A stretch of 40,920 nt of DNA from an uncultured Bacteroidia bacterium. GTDB taxonomy: Bacteria > Bacteroidota > Bacteroidia > J057 > CALLMJ01. Under the pieces are notes generated by a model. It searched no databases, was not told the DNA's origin, and saw only the letters and a list, made by a program, of their open reading frames with translations. Below, piece by piece: positions 1-9,312 of the stretch (within the stretch, counting starts at the first letter, position 1; each line of letters opens with the position of its first letter). The translations under genes were made by a program, and so were the position numbers. Location of the stretch: positions 1 to 40,920 of the forward strand of contig CALLMJ010000050.1 in assembly GCA_938006875.1 (NCBI GenBank). Direction: 5' to 3'.

Positions 1-2836
1 TTTTTATCGTAGTTTTTACCATATAAAATAGCTCTTTGGTATGGCTGATTAAATACATCTATTACTAAAAGTTTTAACTCTAAATTTTTAAATTTTTTGG
101 CAATTTGAAAATCCAGTACATGTCTCGGTAATTGCCAAATATCAGGAAGTTCATTGGATTTTGTACCCGCATAGGGATTAGTACCCGCATACAAAATTAA
201 CTTGCCCGTATAATTATAAAAAGCACCAATTTCTAAGTTTTGATTAGGAAATGAATAAATTAGACCACTATTATTGATGTAATCAGCTTGTCCTTGAAGT
301 TTTCTTGAAACATAACCCGTCATAGTATCTTTTGTGGTAGAACGTATAAAAGAAAAATTACCATAGAAAAATAAATTATCTAAAACATCACTAATAAAAT
401 CAAAACTTTTTCGAATTTCAAGTTCAAATCCATAAACTTTCGCTTGCTGAACGTTACGAATTGCAAAAGAATCGGTAGAAATAATAGTACGGTGTTGTTC
501 AAAGGGATTGATAAAATACTTGCCAAAGCCTGTTACACTCACTAATTCACGACCACTAAAATAGTATTCTCCTTTTAATTCTGCGTGATGTTGCGTGCAA
601 TAAGTTAAACGAGGATTACCTGCGTATCTAAAACCATCAAAATTATCAAAATAAGTAAAACGGGTCAAATCTTGAAATTGAGTTCTATTAACCGTTTGAT
701 AGTAACCGATTTTAAAAATTAGGTCTTCTTTTGGTTGATACTTGAATAACAAATTGGGCAGAATTGCAAAAGAAGAGGTATCTAAAAGAATAGCAGTAGA
801 GTCAATAACCATAGGTTGCATTTTTTGAATAAAATTCTCCCAACGAATTCCTGCAGTTAAACTAATTTGCTTATTAATAAACCAAGTGGGTTGAGTAAAT
901 ATCGCAATTAGTTGGTTAGAACCTGTATAACTATCATAATTTTTTGTTCCTTCTTTTAAATAAAAGCCATTAGGACCGATATTACTACCCGTAAACATAT
1001 TGGCTTCGTTAGAAATATGGTAAGCTTCAGAAGGTAAACTAAAAACAGATCTATCCACTGGAAAGAATCCTAAATAACGTGCTTTGAATTCTCTGTGATT
1101 AGTAGAAAAATTTATTCCAGAATGAATAGTTATATTTTGAGATTTTCCTATAATTATATGGTGATTAAGCATTCCGCCATGTTGTTTTTCTATTTGATGG
1201 GTATTATAGGAATAGAAAAATTTTTCTCCAAAAGGTCTTCTTGCAAGAGTTAAATAAAGTTTAAAAGTGCTGTCATAAGTTGCCATTCTGGTGAGTGGCA
1301 TCTCAGAAACACTAAAATTATTGAAATAATTAAAATTTAGATAATGATTAGAATTAAATTTATATTCCAACTTTACTAGAGAATTGTTAAACTGATTGGT
1401 TGTAAATTTTTTTGCATAATAATAGAAAGGCACATATACCATTATGAGAGTATTGGTGATAGGGTCCCTGACACCTGATAAAGTCTGACCTGACAGACTT
1501 CCTGTTAAGTTATTAGAGGACTTACTAAAATAATTGTTAAATTCTACTGAAAGTTTATTATTTTTAAAACCTGTACCTATGTAATTACTAATTAGGTTGG
1601 ATGTATCATAAATTTATAGTTTCCTTTGGAAGAAATAAGAATTTTATTCGTTGCAATATCTCTTTGAGAAGTAACGATGTTTAAACGTGTTTTAGGATCA
1701 CTATCGTAAAGTATATCGGTTGTTGTACTAAATCCAAAGATATTTTTATTTTTTGTCCATTTTTTATCAATTTTTAAATACCATCTTTGGTTTAGACTTG
1801 AGTAAAATTCTTGATTAACTGAGTTATTAGGAAATTTAGCGGCAATTTCAGGAAGTTCATGAGATGAGGAGTCTAAGGATTGAATCGTTTTTGTATCAGG
1901 AAAATCAGAGGGTAAGGATTCTACATTTTTTAGAAAAGCAAATTTAGGATTACCAGGATAGGCAAAACGCTCTTGTTTTCTAAAAGAACTCATATCATTA
2001 TACTGCAAAATAGTACCAACCTCAAATAAATTTTTATCAGGGATATTGGTAGTTTTTAAATCTACCCATGCAGAAGAAGCTCCTGAAAAGTTGGCTGAAT
2101 TGATGCTTTTGTTTAAAATGATGTTACTCACTCCTGTGATGGGAAACGTATTATAATCAAAACTTTGGGGTTCATAACGATTAGCTAGAACAGGAATACC
2201 ATTGATAGTAAATAAAATATACTTATCAGATAAACCTCTAATGATTAAATTTCTATCTTCAATATAGGAAACACCGGGCATTCTTTTCAATGCGTTACTT
2301 AAATTAAGATTAGTGGAAGTTCTTAAAATAATTTCTGAGGAATACACATCGGTGAAAGTCATATTTCTTTTTTGTAATAAAATAGCGGCTACTTCGGTTT
2401 CTTGTTTAACTGTAGAAGTAATAATCACCTCTTCTGTGGTTAATTCTTTAGGTTTTAAGGTTATAGTGATAAGTTTCGCTTTCCCTTTTGGAACTTGAAT
2501 ATCTTTAATTTCTTTGATTTCATAACCAGTATATTGAACTCTTAAACTTATTGAGCCAGGTTCTTTAAGTTCTATGGAAAATTTACCCTCTAAATCGGTT
2601 AATAAACCTTTATTTTCTTCATTCAAAAGAGTAATAGTAGCGGAAGGGAGTGGTTCACCTGTCTCTCCATCTAAAATTACTCCTATGATTTCAGATTTTT
2701 GAGAAACTATTTCCTGTGTTTTAATGACAGGATTTTGAGTAACTTTTTTATTTCCTTTTAAACGAACATCTTGACATTTTGAATTTAAATTAAAAAGCAA
2801 GAATAATACTAAAAAAATACTAGTTATTTTTTGCAT
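1..2836 (-). pseudogene. TonB-dependent receptor, frameshifted and cut by the window edge
   Basis: Outer-membrane TonB-dependent receptor for an unknown substrate. The N-terminal part (1592-2836, 414 residues) has a signal peptide, a carboxypeptidase-regulatory-like domain (about residues 50-130, 'GVILDGETGEPLPSA') and a plug domain (about 165-260, 'ALKRMPGVSYIEDRNLIIRG'). That frame hits a stop at 1592-1594. The frame one base over reads on as barrel from about 1609 to position 1 without a stop ('YDTSNLISNYIGTGFKNN' and, at the edge, 'IDVFNQPYQRAILYGKNYD'). One extra base in the A run at 1610-1612 would join the halves as '..GNYKFYDTSN..'. So this is either a genuine one-base deletion or a read error. 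Only a short C-terminal end should lie outside the window. No SusD-like partner gene is visible. Confidence 0.85.
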
Positions 2837-2855
2837 AATTATAAAATTTTGTGCG

Positions 2856-2863
2856 TAAAATTA
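2856..2863 (-). promoter_or_regulatory. -7 box of the TonB receptor gene
   Basis: On the minus strand this reads TAATTTTA followed by CGC, one base off the Bacteroidota TAnnTTTG box. It lies 19 bases before the receptor ATG. No clear -33 TTG was assigned. Confidence 0.45.
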
Positions 2864-3126
2864 CTTAAAAAAGTAAAAAAAAAACAAAATTTTTCCATTT
2901 TTTTATTTTTCAAAAAAAATTAAAATTAATCAATGTATAATGTTAATTAATTAATTTTCAATAATTTTACACGAAATATTTTTATAATAAACTAAAAAAG
3001 TTTTATATTTTTTATTAAGTAAATATACGTAAAATAATAGTTTGGAATAATTCAATTCACATTTTTATTTAACATAATATAAATTATAGGACAATTAAAT
3101 TTATAAATTTTAAATGGTATTTTGCT

Positions 3127-3134
3127 TAAATTTG
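3127..3134 (+). promoter_or_regulatory. -7 box of xseA
   Basis: TAAATTTG followed by CG matches the Bacteroidota -7 consensus exactly. It lies 77 bases before the xseA ATG, which implies a leader of roughly 70 bases. Confidence 0.55.
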
Positions 3135-3211
3135 CGAATGAAATTGAGTTGAAACTTTAAAAAAAAATTATCTAACTATTTTTTCCAGTTTCCCCAATAT
3201 TAAATTAATTC

Positions 3212-4792
3212 ATGAAAGTCAGTGAGCTATTATTCAAAATAAAAAATTTACTTGAAGGTAATTTGGATTTAAGAGATATCTGGTTGGAAGGTCAGTTATC
3301 ACAACCCAAATTTTACAACCAAACGATTTACTTTAATATTAAAGATGAACAAACTGATAGCATATTAGGATGTTTTGTAGGTAGAGATTATTTTCAAAAA
3401 GTTTTAAATAAGTTAGAATGGAAAGATGGAATAAAATTAAAAATTTATGGATTTATTTCAGTTTGGAATAAACAAGGCACTTTTAAATTTATAGTTCAAG
3501 ACGCTGAAAAAGATGATGGTTTAGGTCAAAAATTTATTGAATTAGAAAATCTTAAAAAAAAATTATTATCAGAAGGTTTATTTGATAGCAAATATAAAAA
3601 GAAAATACCTTTATATCCCGAAAAAGTTGGAATTATTACTTCACTCAATGGAGCCGCTATACATGACATATTCAAAACTATGAAGAATAATGGATCATTA
3701 GTGGAATTAATTATTTTTCCTTCATTAGTACAAGGAGATGCAGCACCAGAAAGTTTAGTTAATGCATTGCTAGAAGCTGATGATTGGGGTTTGGATTTAA
3801 TGATACTAACACGTGGAGGTGGTTCATTTGAAGATTTATATTGTTTTAATAATGAACAACTTGCAAGAACCATTTTTCAATTAAAAACTCCTATCATTTC
3901 AGCGGTTGGGCATGAAACTGATATTACTATTGCTGATTATGTAGCAGATTTAAGAGCTTCAACCCCTACCCAATCCATCAACGAATTACCTAATTTTTAT
4001 CAAGAACAAGAACGTCTAATTTCTATTCAAGAACAATTAATTCAAATTTTCAATGAAAGAATTCAAAAAAATTTATTGGATTTATCCAATTACAATGATT
4101 TTATTCATTTAAAAATCCAAAATCTTATTCAACAAAGCCAAAAAGATATTGATAGTTTTGTTAATCAATTAGAATTACAAATAAAAAACCAAATTCAACT
4201 TAATCAAAATTTTTTGACTACTCTACACTCAGAACTTTTTAATATTTTACAAATTACTTTTCAAAAATCTTATAATCAATTAGATTTTTTTCAAAATCAT
4301 ATCAAAGATTTTGCTATCTCAATAATATCCATTCATAAAAAAGAAATTGATAAATTTCATGAAGATTTAAATATCTATCAATTTTTTAACGATTTAAAAT
4401 CTCAAGAAAATTTTTTGCAACAAATACAAAATAGTCTTCAAATTCATTTAGAAAATACTCTAATAAGTAATAAACAATCTATTGAAAATCATATTAATAA
4501 CACATGCTATTTTATGCAAAATATATCTAAAAACGAATGGGAAAAATTAAAAGCTCTTGAAACAGAAATTAACCATTTTATTTTTTCAATATTATCCAAT
4601 GAAAAATCTCAATTAAAAAATATTGTCTTAGAACTTGATAGTCATAATCATACAAAAATTTTAGAAAAGGGTTATTCCATTACTTTAAAAGAAGGAAAAA
4701 TTTTAAAATCTATTCAAGAAATTCAAAATGAAGATACTATCCAAACTTTTTTAAAGGACGGAAGTTTTGAATCTATTGTAAAAAAAATATAA
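3212..4792 (+). CDS. xseA: Exodeoxyribonuclease VII large subunit
   Basis: Large subunit of exonuclease VII, which degrades single-stranded DNA to oligonucleotides in repair and recombination. An OB-fold nucleic-acid-binding domain spans about residues 1-110. The catalytic domain follows with the family motifs 'GVITSLNGAAIHDI', 'LTRGGGSFEDLYCFNNEQLAR' and 'SAVGHETDITIADYVADLRASTPT'. Residues about 260-470 form a long Gln/Asn/Ile-rich coiled-coil region, and the end has the usual 'LEKGYSITLKEGKIL' element. At 526 residues it is longer than the 400-450 I expect for the family, the extra length being in the coiled coil. The small-subunit gene xseB, often adjacent, is not next to it. The ATG was chosen because the OB fold starts directly after it. 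Confidence 0.95.
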   Translation: MKVSELLFKIKNLLEGNLDLRDIWLEGQLSQPKFYNQTIYFNIKDEQTDSILGCFVGRDYFQKVLNKLEWKDGIKLKIYGFISVWNKQGTFKFIVQDAEKDDGLGQKFIELENLKKKLLSEGLFDSKYKKKIPLYPEKVGIITSLNGAAIHDIFKTMKNNGSLVELIIFPSLVQGDAAPESLVNALLEADDWGLDLMILTRGGGSFEDLYCFNNEQLARTIFQLKTPIISAVGHETDITIADYVADLRASTPTQSINELPNFYQEQERLISIQEQLIQIFNERIQKNLLDLSNYNDFIHLKIQNLIQQSQKDIDSFVNQLELQIKNQIQLNQNFLTTLHSELFNILQITFQKSYNQLDFFQNHIKDFAISIISIHKKEIDKFHEDLNIYQFFNDLKSQENFLQQIQNSLQIHLENTLISNKQSIENHINNTCYFMQNISKNEWEKLKALETEINHFIFSILSNEKSQLKNIVLELDSHNHTKILEKGYSITLKEGKILKSIQEIQNEDTIQTFLKDGSFESIVKKI

Positions 4793-4797
4793 TTTTG
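4790..4797 (+). promoter_or_regulatory. -7 box overlapping the xseA stop codon
   Basis: TAATTTTG, an exact TAnnTTTG match, begins on the TAA stop of xseA and ends 23 bases before the ATG at 4821. It suggests the downstream gene has its own promoter as well as possible read-through from xseA. Confidence 0.5.
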
Positions 4798-4820
4798 TGA
4801 TGTAAAAAAATAAATGTCTT

Positions 4821-5222
4821 ATGAAATCGTTATCAATCTATTTATTACTAAGTTGGTTTTTAAGCTCGGCTGCCTTGTCTCAAATTAAAAAAACTGCTAG
4901 TATTAATATATTAGCAAACGATAAATTAGATAGAGAAGAACTTACCATTAATGGTAATCGAATTCTTACAAAAGAAGTAAATGAATTGATTAAAAAAGAT
5001 TATAACGGTAAATTAGAAAAACCTTCTATTCAAGTTGATATTCTGAATGACTACCACGAAGTAGGGGCTTATCAAATAATATTTAATTTTACAGTAAACA
5101 CCCCAAAAAACTACAAAGATGATAATCTTTGTAGTTCTGTGTGTAATATTTTAGAAAATGAATTTTTAAAGTTAGATGTTAAAACAGGAAACTGTGATTG
5201 TAATCTGGTAATGAAAAAATAA
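4821..5222 (+). CDS. Small exported protein of unknown function
   Basis: I do not recognise this 133-residue protein. It begins with a clear signal peptide (residues 1-20, 'LLLSWFLSSAALSQ', probable cleavage after Ala or Ser before Gln), so it should be periplasmic or exported. There is no lipobox Cys at the cleavage site. The mature part is charged. It contains a cysteine-rich stretch near the C-terminus (Cys in 'LCSSVC' and 'GNCDCN') that could form disulfides or bind metal. It starts 28 bases after xseA and has a candidate promoter of its own. A perfect hairpin lies inside the coding sequence at 5111-5134. A function cannot be assigned. Confidence 0.75.
   Translation: MKSLSIYLLLSWFLSSAALSQIKKTASINILANDKLDREELTINGNRILTKEVNELIKKDYNGKLEKPSIQVDILNDYHEVGAYQIIFNFTVNTPKNYKDDNLCSSVCNILENEFLKLDVKTGNCDCNLVMKK
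5111..5134. repeat. Perfect hairpin inside a coding sequence
   Basis: CTACAAAGAT and its exact complement ATCTTTGTAG are separated by GATA, giving a 10-bp stem with a 4-base loop. It encodes 'NYKDDNLCS' of the small exported protein. There is no T run after it, so it does not look like an intrinsic terminator. Confidence 0.7.
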
Positions 5223-5224
5223 AA

Positions 5225-5314
5225 TTATTTAAAAAACCAATAAAAAATTAATGATAAAAAACAAACAACAAACAGAGCAAGTAATCTTCTAATTTTTCTT
5301 TCTAATAATGACAT
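5225..5314 (-). CDS. Possible 29-residue membrane peptide
   Basis: An ATG at 5312-5314 opens a frame of 29 codons and a TAA stop at 5225-5227. The peptide starts 'MSLLERKIRRLLALF', with basic residues first, then one hydrophobic span ending in 'FYWFFK'. That is the layout of a single-pass inner-membrane peptide with a cytoplasmic N-terminus. Upstream on the minus strand lies 'TATAATTTAGC', near the -7 consensus, 10 bases before the ATG. It is convergent with the small exported-protein gene and ends just past that gene's stop. Nothing else supports translation. A chance ORF in AT-rich DNA remains quite possible. Confidence 0.35.
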   Translation of the reverse strand: MSLLERKIRRLLALFVVCFLSLIFYWFFK

Positions 5315-5426
5315 ATTTTTGAAGCTAAATTATATTGTTTTATATTTTTTTTAATAGAAATCAGTTTAAATGGAAATTTTTTTAGCATAATTGGTTAATA
5401 TTTAAACATGAATTGAAAAAAATAAA

Positions 5427-5454
5427 ATCCGAAGTAATAAATATTACTTCGGAT
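5427..5454 (-). terminator. Intrinsic terminator of the fadN-fadA operon
   Basis: A perfect 12-bp stem (ATCCGAAGTAAT / ATTACTTCGGAT) with the loop AAAT lies 22 bases past the fadA stop. In the minus direction it is followed by a T-rich tract (complement of 5413-5426), as expected for a rho-independent terminator. Confidence 0.85.
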
Positions 5455-5476
5455 AATCAAATTTATGGGATTAGTA

Positions 5477-6646
5477 TTAAAGTAACTCGTAAACACCCGC
5501 AATACCTTGACCACCGCCAACACATGCAGTTACCATGCCATATTTTTGGTTTCTTCTACGCATTTCATTGAATAACTGGACGGAGAGTTTGGCACCTGAA
5601 CAACCGAGAGGGTGTCCTAATGCAATAGCACCACCATTTACATTAATAATTTCAGGATTTAATTCCGCTTCCTTAATTACAGCTAATGATTGAGCCGCAA
5701 AAGCTTCATTCAATTCAATTTGTTGGATATCATTTAATTTAAGACTTGCATTCTTTAACGCAACGGGAATAGCTTTTACAGGACCAATACCCATATAATC
5801 GGGTTCAACGCCTGCAATACCATATCCTACCAATCTTGCAATAGGTTTTAAATTGTGGGTTTTACAAAACTCTTCTGAACAAACCATCACAAAAGCGGCT
5901 CCGTCTGACATTTGAGAAGAGTTTCCTGCCGTAACCACTCCTTTTGCCGCAAAAACAGGTTTTAATTTTGCTAATGCTTCAATAGAGGTGTCGGCTCTTG
6001 GTCCTTCATCAGTATCTACTGTATATTTTCTTGATAGTTTTTTACCTTCTGCATAATAAACCTCTTCTATTTCAATTGGAACAATATCTTCTTTAAATTT
6101 TCCTTCTTGAATAGCTTTGATGGCTTTTTGGTGAGAATTATAAGAAAAAATGTCAGCATCTTCTCTAGAAACTCCATACTTTTGAGCAACCATTTCAGCG
6201 GTCATACCCATACCAAAATACCATTCAGGATGTTGCACGGTTACATTATAATTCGGAGCAATTTTATATCCTCCCATGGGTATAAGAGACATAGTTTCAG
6301 CACCGCCTGCAATAATACAATGTTGTAATCCTGCATGAATTTTTGAAGAAGCAATAGCTATGGTTTCTAATCCCGATGCACAATAACGATTTACAACCAT
6401 TCCAGGAACTTCTATTCCTAAGGACATTAAAGCAATCATTCTAGCCATATTCAAGCCTTGCTCTCCTTCAGGAATAGCGTTTCCCACAATCACATCTTCT
6501 ACTTCTTGTGGTGCAACATTAGGTACTTGTTTCATTAAATGTTTAATGACTTCCGCCGCAATATCGTCGGGTCTTGTAAATCTAAATTTTCCTTTTGGGG
6601 CTTTGCCTACGGCACTTCTGTACCCCGCTACTATATATGCATTCAT
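5477..6646 (-). CDS. fadA: Acetyl-CoA acyltransferase (3-ketoacyl-CoA thiolase)
   Basis: Thiolase that cleaves 3-ketoacyl-CoA with CoA to release acetyl-CoA, the last step of beta-oxidation. It has 389 residues, the usual length. The catalytic residues are visible: nucleophilic Cys near residue 88 ('NRYCASGLE'), 'NEAFAAQ', His in 'GHPLGCSG' (about 342), and the second Cys in 'TACVGGGQG' (about 374). It lies 27 bases downstream of fadN on the same strand, and a strong terminator follows. This matches the Bacillus-type fadN-fadA pair. The acyl-CoA dehydrogenase gene (fadE) that completes the Bacillus operon is not here. A biosynthetic acetyl-CoA acetyltransferase is possible, but the neighbour favours degradation. 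Confidence 0.93.
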   Translation of the reverse strand: MNAYIVAGYRSAVGKAPKGKFRFTRPDDIAAEVIKHLMKQVPNVAPQEVEDVIVGNAIPEGEQGLNMARMIALMSLGIEVPGMVVNRYCASGLETIAIASSKIHAGLQHCIIAGGAETMSLIPMGGYKIAPNYNVTVQHPEWYFGMGMTAEMVAQKYGVSREDADIFSYNSHQKAIKAIQEGKFKEDIVPIEIEEVYYAEGKKLSRKYTVDTDEGPRADTSIEALAKLKPVFAAKGVVTAGNSSQMSDGAAFVMVCSEEFCKTHNLKPIARLVGYGIAGVEPDYMGIGPVKAIPVALKNASLKLNDIQQIELNEAFAAQSLAVIKEAELNPEIINVNGGAIALGHPLGCSGAKLSVQLFNEMRRRNQKYGMVTACVGGGQGIAGVYELL

Positions 6647-6673
6647 TTTATTTCTCTTTTATTAGTTTGATTG

Positions 6674-9076
6674 TTAATTTCTTAATGGTTTACCGCTTGT
6701 TAATATAGAATTGATACGTTCAAGCGTTTTCTGTTCGCCACACAAGCTCAAGAAAGCTTCTCGCTCTAAATCCAATAAATATTGTTCAGATACTTCTGTT
6801 TTAGCGGATAAATCGCCACCGCAAAGTACATACCCTAATTTGGTAGCAATTTTTTTGTCATGTTCGGAAATATACCCCCCTACTTGCATAGAATATACCC
6901 CTGCATGCACTACCGCTAAACCTGCTCTTCCTAGTACTTTAATATCATTTCTTTGAACAGGTTGTGTATACCCCCTCTCATATAAATCTAAACAAACTTT
7001 TTTAGCATCGGTAAGCCTTCTTTCTGTATTTACGGAATATCTATCGTAGCCTTTTCGGAAATAGCCTAATTCGTAAGCTTCTTCGGCAGAAGTAGCCACT
7101 TTAGCTTGACCAATCGTTAAGAAATAATCACGAAGGATATTAAGTTCTTCACCATCACGGAGTTGGTCAGAAACTCTTAAAGCAAATTCTTTGGTACCAC
7201 AACCAGCTGGTATTAACCCTACCCCAACTTCCACTAAACCAATATAAGTTTCAGCGGCGGCTTGGATTGCGTCAGCGTGCATACTCATTTCACAAGCTCC
7301 ACCTAATGCAAGGCTATGAGGTGCAACTACCACAGGTATAGAGGAATATCTAACTCTCATGATAGTATCTTGGAAGTACTTAATAGCAAAATTGAGCTCG
7401 TCCCATTCTTGTTGGCAAGCCATCATGAATACCATTCCTAAGTTAGCACCTGCACTGAAGTTTTCGCCCTGATTTCCAATTACTAAACCTTTATAACTAG
7501 CTTCCGCAAGCTCTATAGCCTTGTTAATTCCTTGCAAAACTTCTCCACCTAACGAATTCATTTTGGAATGAAATTCTACACACAAAATATCATCGCCCAT
7601 GTGATGAATCGTTGCTCCCTCATTTTTCCAAACCACGTTTGTAGGTCTTAAACTTTCTAAATTAATCAATTTATCGGCTCCGGGTACAGCTTGGTAAGAT
7701 TTGGAAGGTGTATCATAGAATTTGCGAATACCTTTTTCAATTTTGTAGAACGAATTATTACCAGCGGCTACCATCTCATGAACCCATTGCGCTACTTTGT
7801 AACCCGCTTTTTCGCAAGCCTCTAAGGTTTCTTTTACTCCTAAATAATCCCAAGTAGCAAAAGGACCTATTTCCCAACCAAAACCTGCTTTTAAGGCATC
7901 ATCAATTTTATAAAGCTCGTCAGAAATTTCAGGTATTCTGTTAGATACATAAGCAAAAACTCCATACATAGACTGACGTGTAAACTCACCAAACTTATCT
8001 TGAGCTTGCGTTAAGGATTTTATTCTAGCAAGAGGTGTATCTAAATTTTTGAGTGCTTCTAATGATGGAGCTTTAACCTTTTGTTGGGATTGATATTCAC
8101 CTGTTTGTAGATTTAACTCTAGAATTTCTTTGGAGCCTGATGCCCTGTCTTTAAAATAAAAACCTTTACCTGTTTTGTCCCCAAATTGCTGGTTTTCAAT
8201 CATTTTTTGAATATAGGCAGGTAATTGGAAAACTTCTTTGCATTCGTCATGAGGGCAGTTGTCCGCTATTCCTTTCGCTACTTTTACAGCAGTATCTAAC
8301 CCAACTACATCCAAGGTTCTGAAGGTAGCCGATTTAGGTCTACCGACAAGCGGTCCCGTAACTTTATCTACTTCGGAGACGGTCAATCCCATTTTATCTA
8401 CGAGATGCAACAAGTGCATAATAGCGTAAATACCAATTCTATTGGCAATGAAAGCTGGGGTATCTTTACAAAGTACAGTTTGTTTACCCAAGAATAAATC
8501 ACCATAATGCATTAAAAATTCAGTTACTTCGGGGTCTGTATACTTTGTGGGAATGATTTCTAATAATCTCAGGTAACGGGGGGGATTAAAGAAGTGAGAA
8601 CCTGCAAAATGTTTTTTGAAATCTTCTGAACGACCTTCCGCCATGCTGGTAATAGGTATTCCGGAGGTATTCGAAGTTACGATAGAACCTGGTTTACGGT
8701 ACTTTTCTACTTGGTCTAAAATTTGTTTTTTGATGTCAAAAATTTCAATAACGACTTCAACAATCCAATCACAATCAGCGATTTTAGGAAAATCATCTTG
8801 ATAATTTCCCGTAGATATTAATTTAGCTGATGATTTTTTGTATAAAGGTGCTGGATTAGATTTAATCGCATTTTGTAAAGATTCATTTACAATACGATTT
8901 TTAAACTCTTTGGAATCAGTCGTTAAGCCTTTAGCTTTTTCTGCTTCGTTGAGTTCTTTGGGTACAATGTCTAATAGTAAAACTTCTACACCGATATTAG
9001 CGAAATGGCAGGCTATACGAGAGCCCATAATTCCTGAACCTAATACGGCTACTTTTCTGATTGGTCTATTCTTCAT
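6674..9076 (-). CDS. fadN: 3-hydroxyacyl-CoA dehydrogenase / enoyl-CoA hydratase fusion
   Basis: Bifunctional beta-oxidation enzyme that hydrates enoyl-CoA and oxidises L-3-hydroxyacyl-CoA with NAD. The domain order is dehydrogenase first, hydratase last, as in Bacillus FadN and opposite to E. coli FadB. An NAD Rossmann motif 'VAVLGSGIMGSRIA' opens the protein. The catalytic His is in 'SHFFNPP' and Glu in 'LLEIIPT'. Dehydrogenase C-terminal domains cover about 205-460. The crotonase fold follows, with the oxyanion-hole segment 'GENFSAGANLGMV' (about 537) and the Glu-bearing segments 'GGACEMSMHAD' and 'YIGLVEVGVGLIPAG'. Length is 800 residues, normal for FadN. First gene of the operon with fadA. 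The region looks less AT-rich than xseA, which may reflect expression level. Confidence 0.94.
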   Translation of the reverse strand: MKNRPIRKVAVLGSGIMGSRIACHFANIGVEVLLLDIVPKELNEAEKAKGLTTDSKEFKNRIVNESLQNAIKSNPAPLYKKSSAKLISTGNYQDDFPKIADCDWIVEVVIEIFDIKKQILDQVEKYRKPGSIVTSNTSGIPITSMAEGRSEDFKKHFAGSHFFNPPRYLRLLEIIPTKYTDPEVTEFLMHYGDLFLGKQTVLCKDTPAFIANRIGIYAIMHLLHLVDKMGLTVSEVDKVTGPLVGRPKSATFRTLDVVGLDTAVKVAKGIADNCPHDECKEVFQLPAYIQKMIENQQFGDKTGKGFYFKDRASGSKEILELNLQTGEYQSQQKVKAPSLEALKNLDTPLARIKSLTQAQDKFGEFTRQSMYGVFAYVSNRIPEISDELYKIDDALKAGFGWEIGPFATWDYLGVKETLEACEKAGYKVAQWVHEMVAAGNNSFYKIEKGIRKFYDTPSKSYQAVPGADKLINLESLRPTNVVWKNEGATIHHMGDDILCVEFHSKMNSLGGEVLQGINKAIELAEASYKGLVIGNQGENFSAGANLGMVFMMACQQEWDELNFAIKYFQDTIMRVRYSSIPVVVAPHSLALGGACEMSMHADAIQAAAETYIGLVEVGVGLIPAGCGTKEFALRVSDQLRDGEELNILRDYFLTIGQAKVATSAEEAYELGYFRKGYDRYSVNTERRLTDAKKVCLDLYERGYTQPVQRNDIKVLGRAGLAVVHAGVYSMQVGGYISEHDKKIATKLGYVLCGGDLSAKTEVSEQYLLDLEREAFLSLCGEQKTLERINSILTSGKPLRN

Positions 9077-9128
9077 TTGGATAGATTTAAAATGAGCCGC
9101 TAATTTAAAGGGTTTTTTAATGATTGAC

Positions 9129-9136
9129 CAAATTTA
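9129..9136 (-). promoter_or_regulatory. -7 box of the fadN-fadA operon
   Basis: On the minus strand this reads TAAATTTG, an exact match to TAnnTTTG. It lies 52 bases before the fadN ATG. No FadR-like operator could be recognised. Confidence 0.5.
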
Positions 9137-9312
9137 TTTTCAAAAATTTACTATTTTCAAAATAAAATGAAATTTTAAACAAGTTTTCAACGACTTTTTT
9201 ACAGAAATTTTTACTTTCATTTACAATTATACTATGTTTTCAAAAAAAAATGAAACTTAAAATCATAAGGGAGTTCCCTTCGCTAAACGTTCAAGCTTAA
9301 CTTAAAGACTAT

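Larger units (their letters stand above)
2837..3211. other. AT-rich divergent intergenic region
   Basis: This 375-base gap lies between the divergent receptor and xseA genes. It consists largely of A and T runs and includes the short palindrome TTAATTAATTAA at 2943-2954. The only signals I could support are the two -7 boxes listed separately. I saw no plausible small ORF or RNA gene. Confidence 0.6.

Noticed and set aside
3526-3873. 115-codon minus-strand ORF inside xseA
   Set aside because: It is the antisense shadow of the conserved XseA catalytic region and has no recognisable features.
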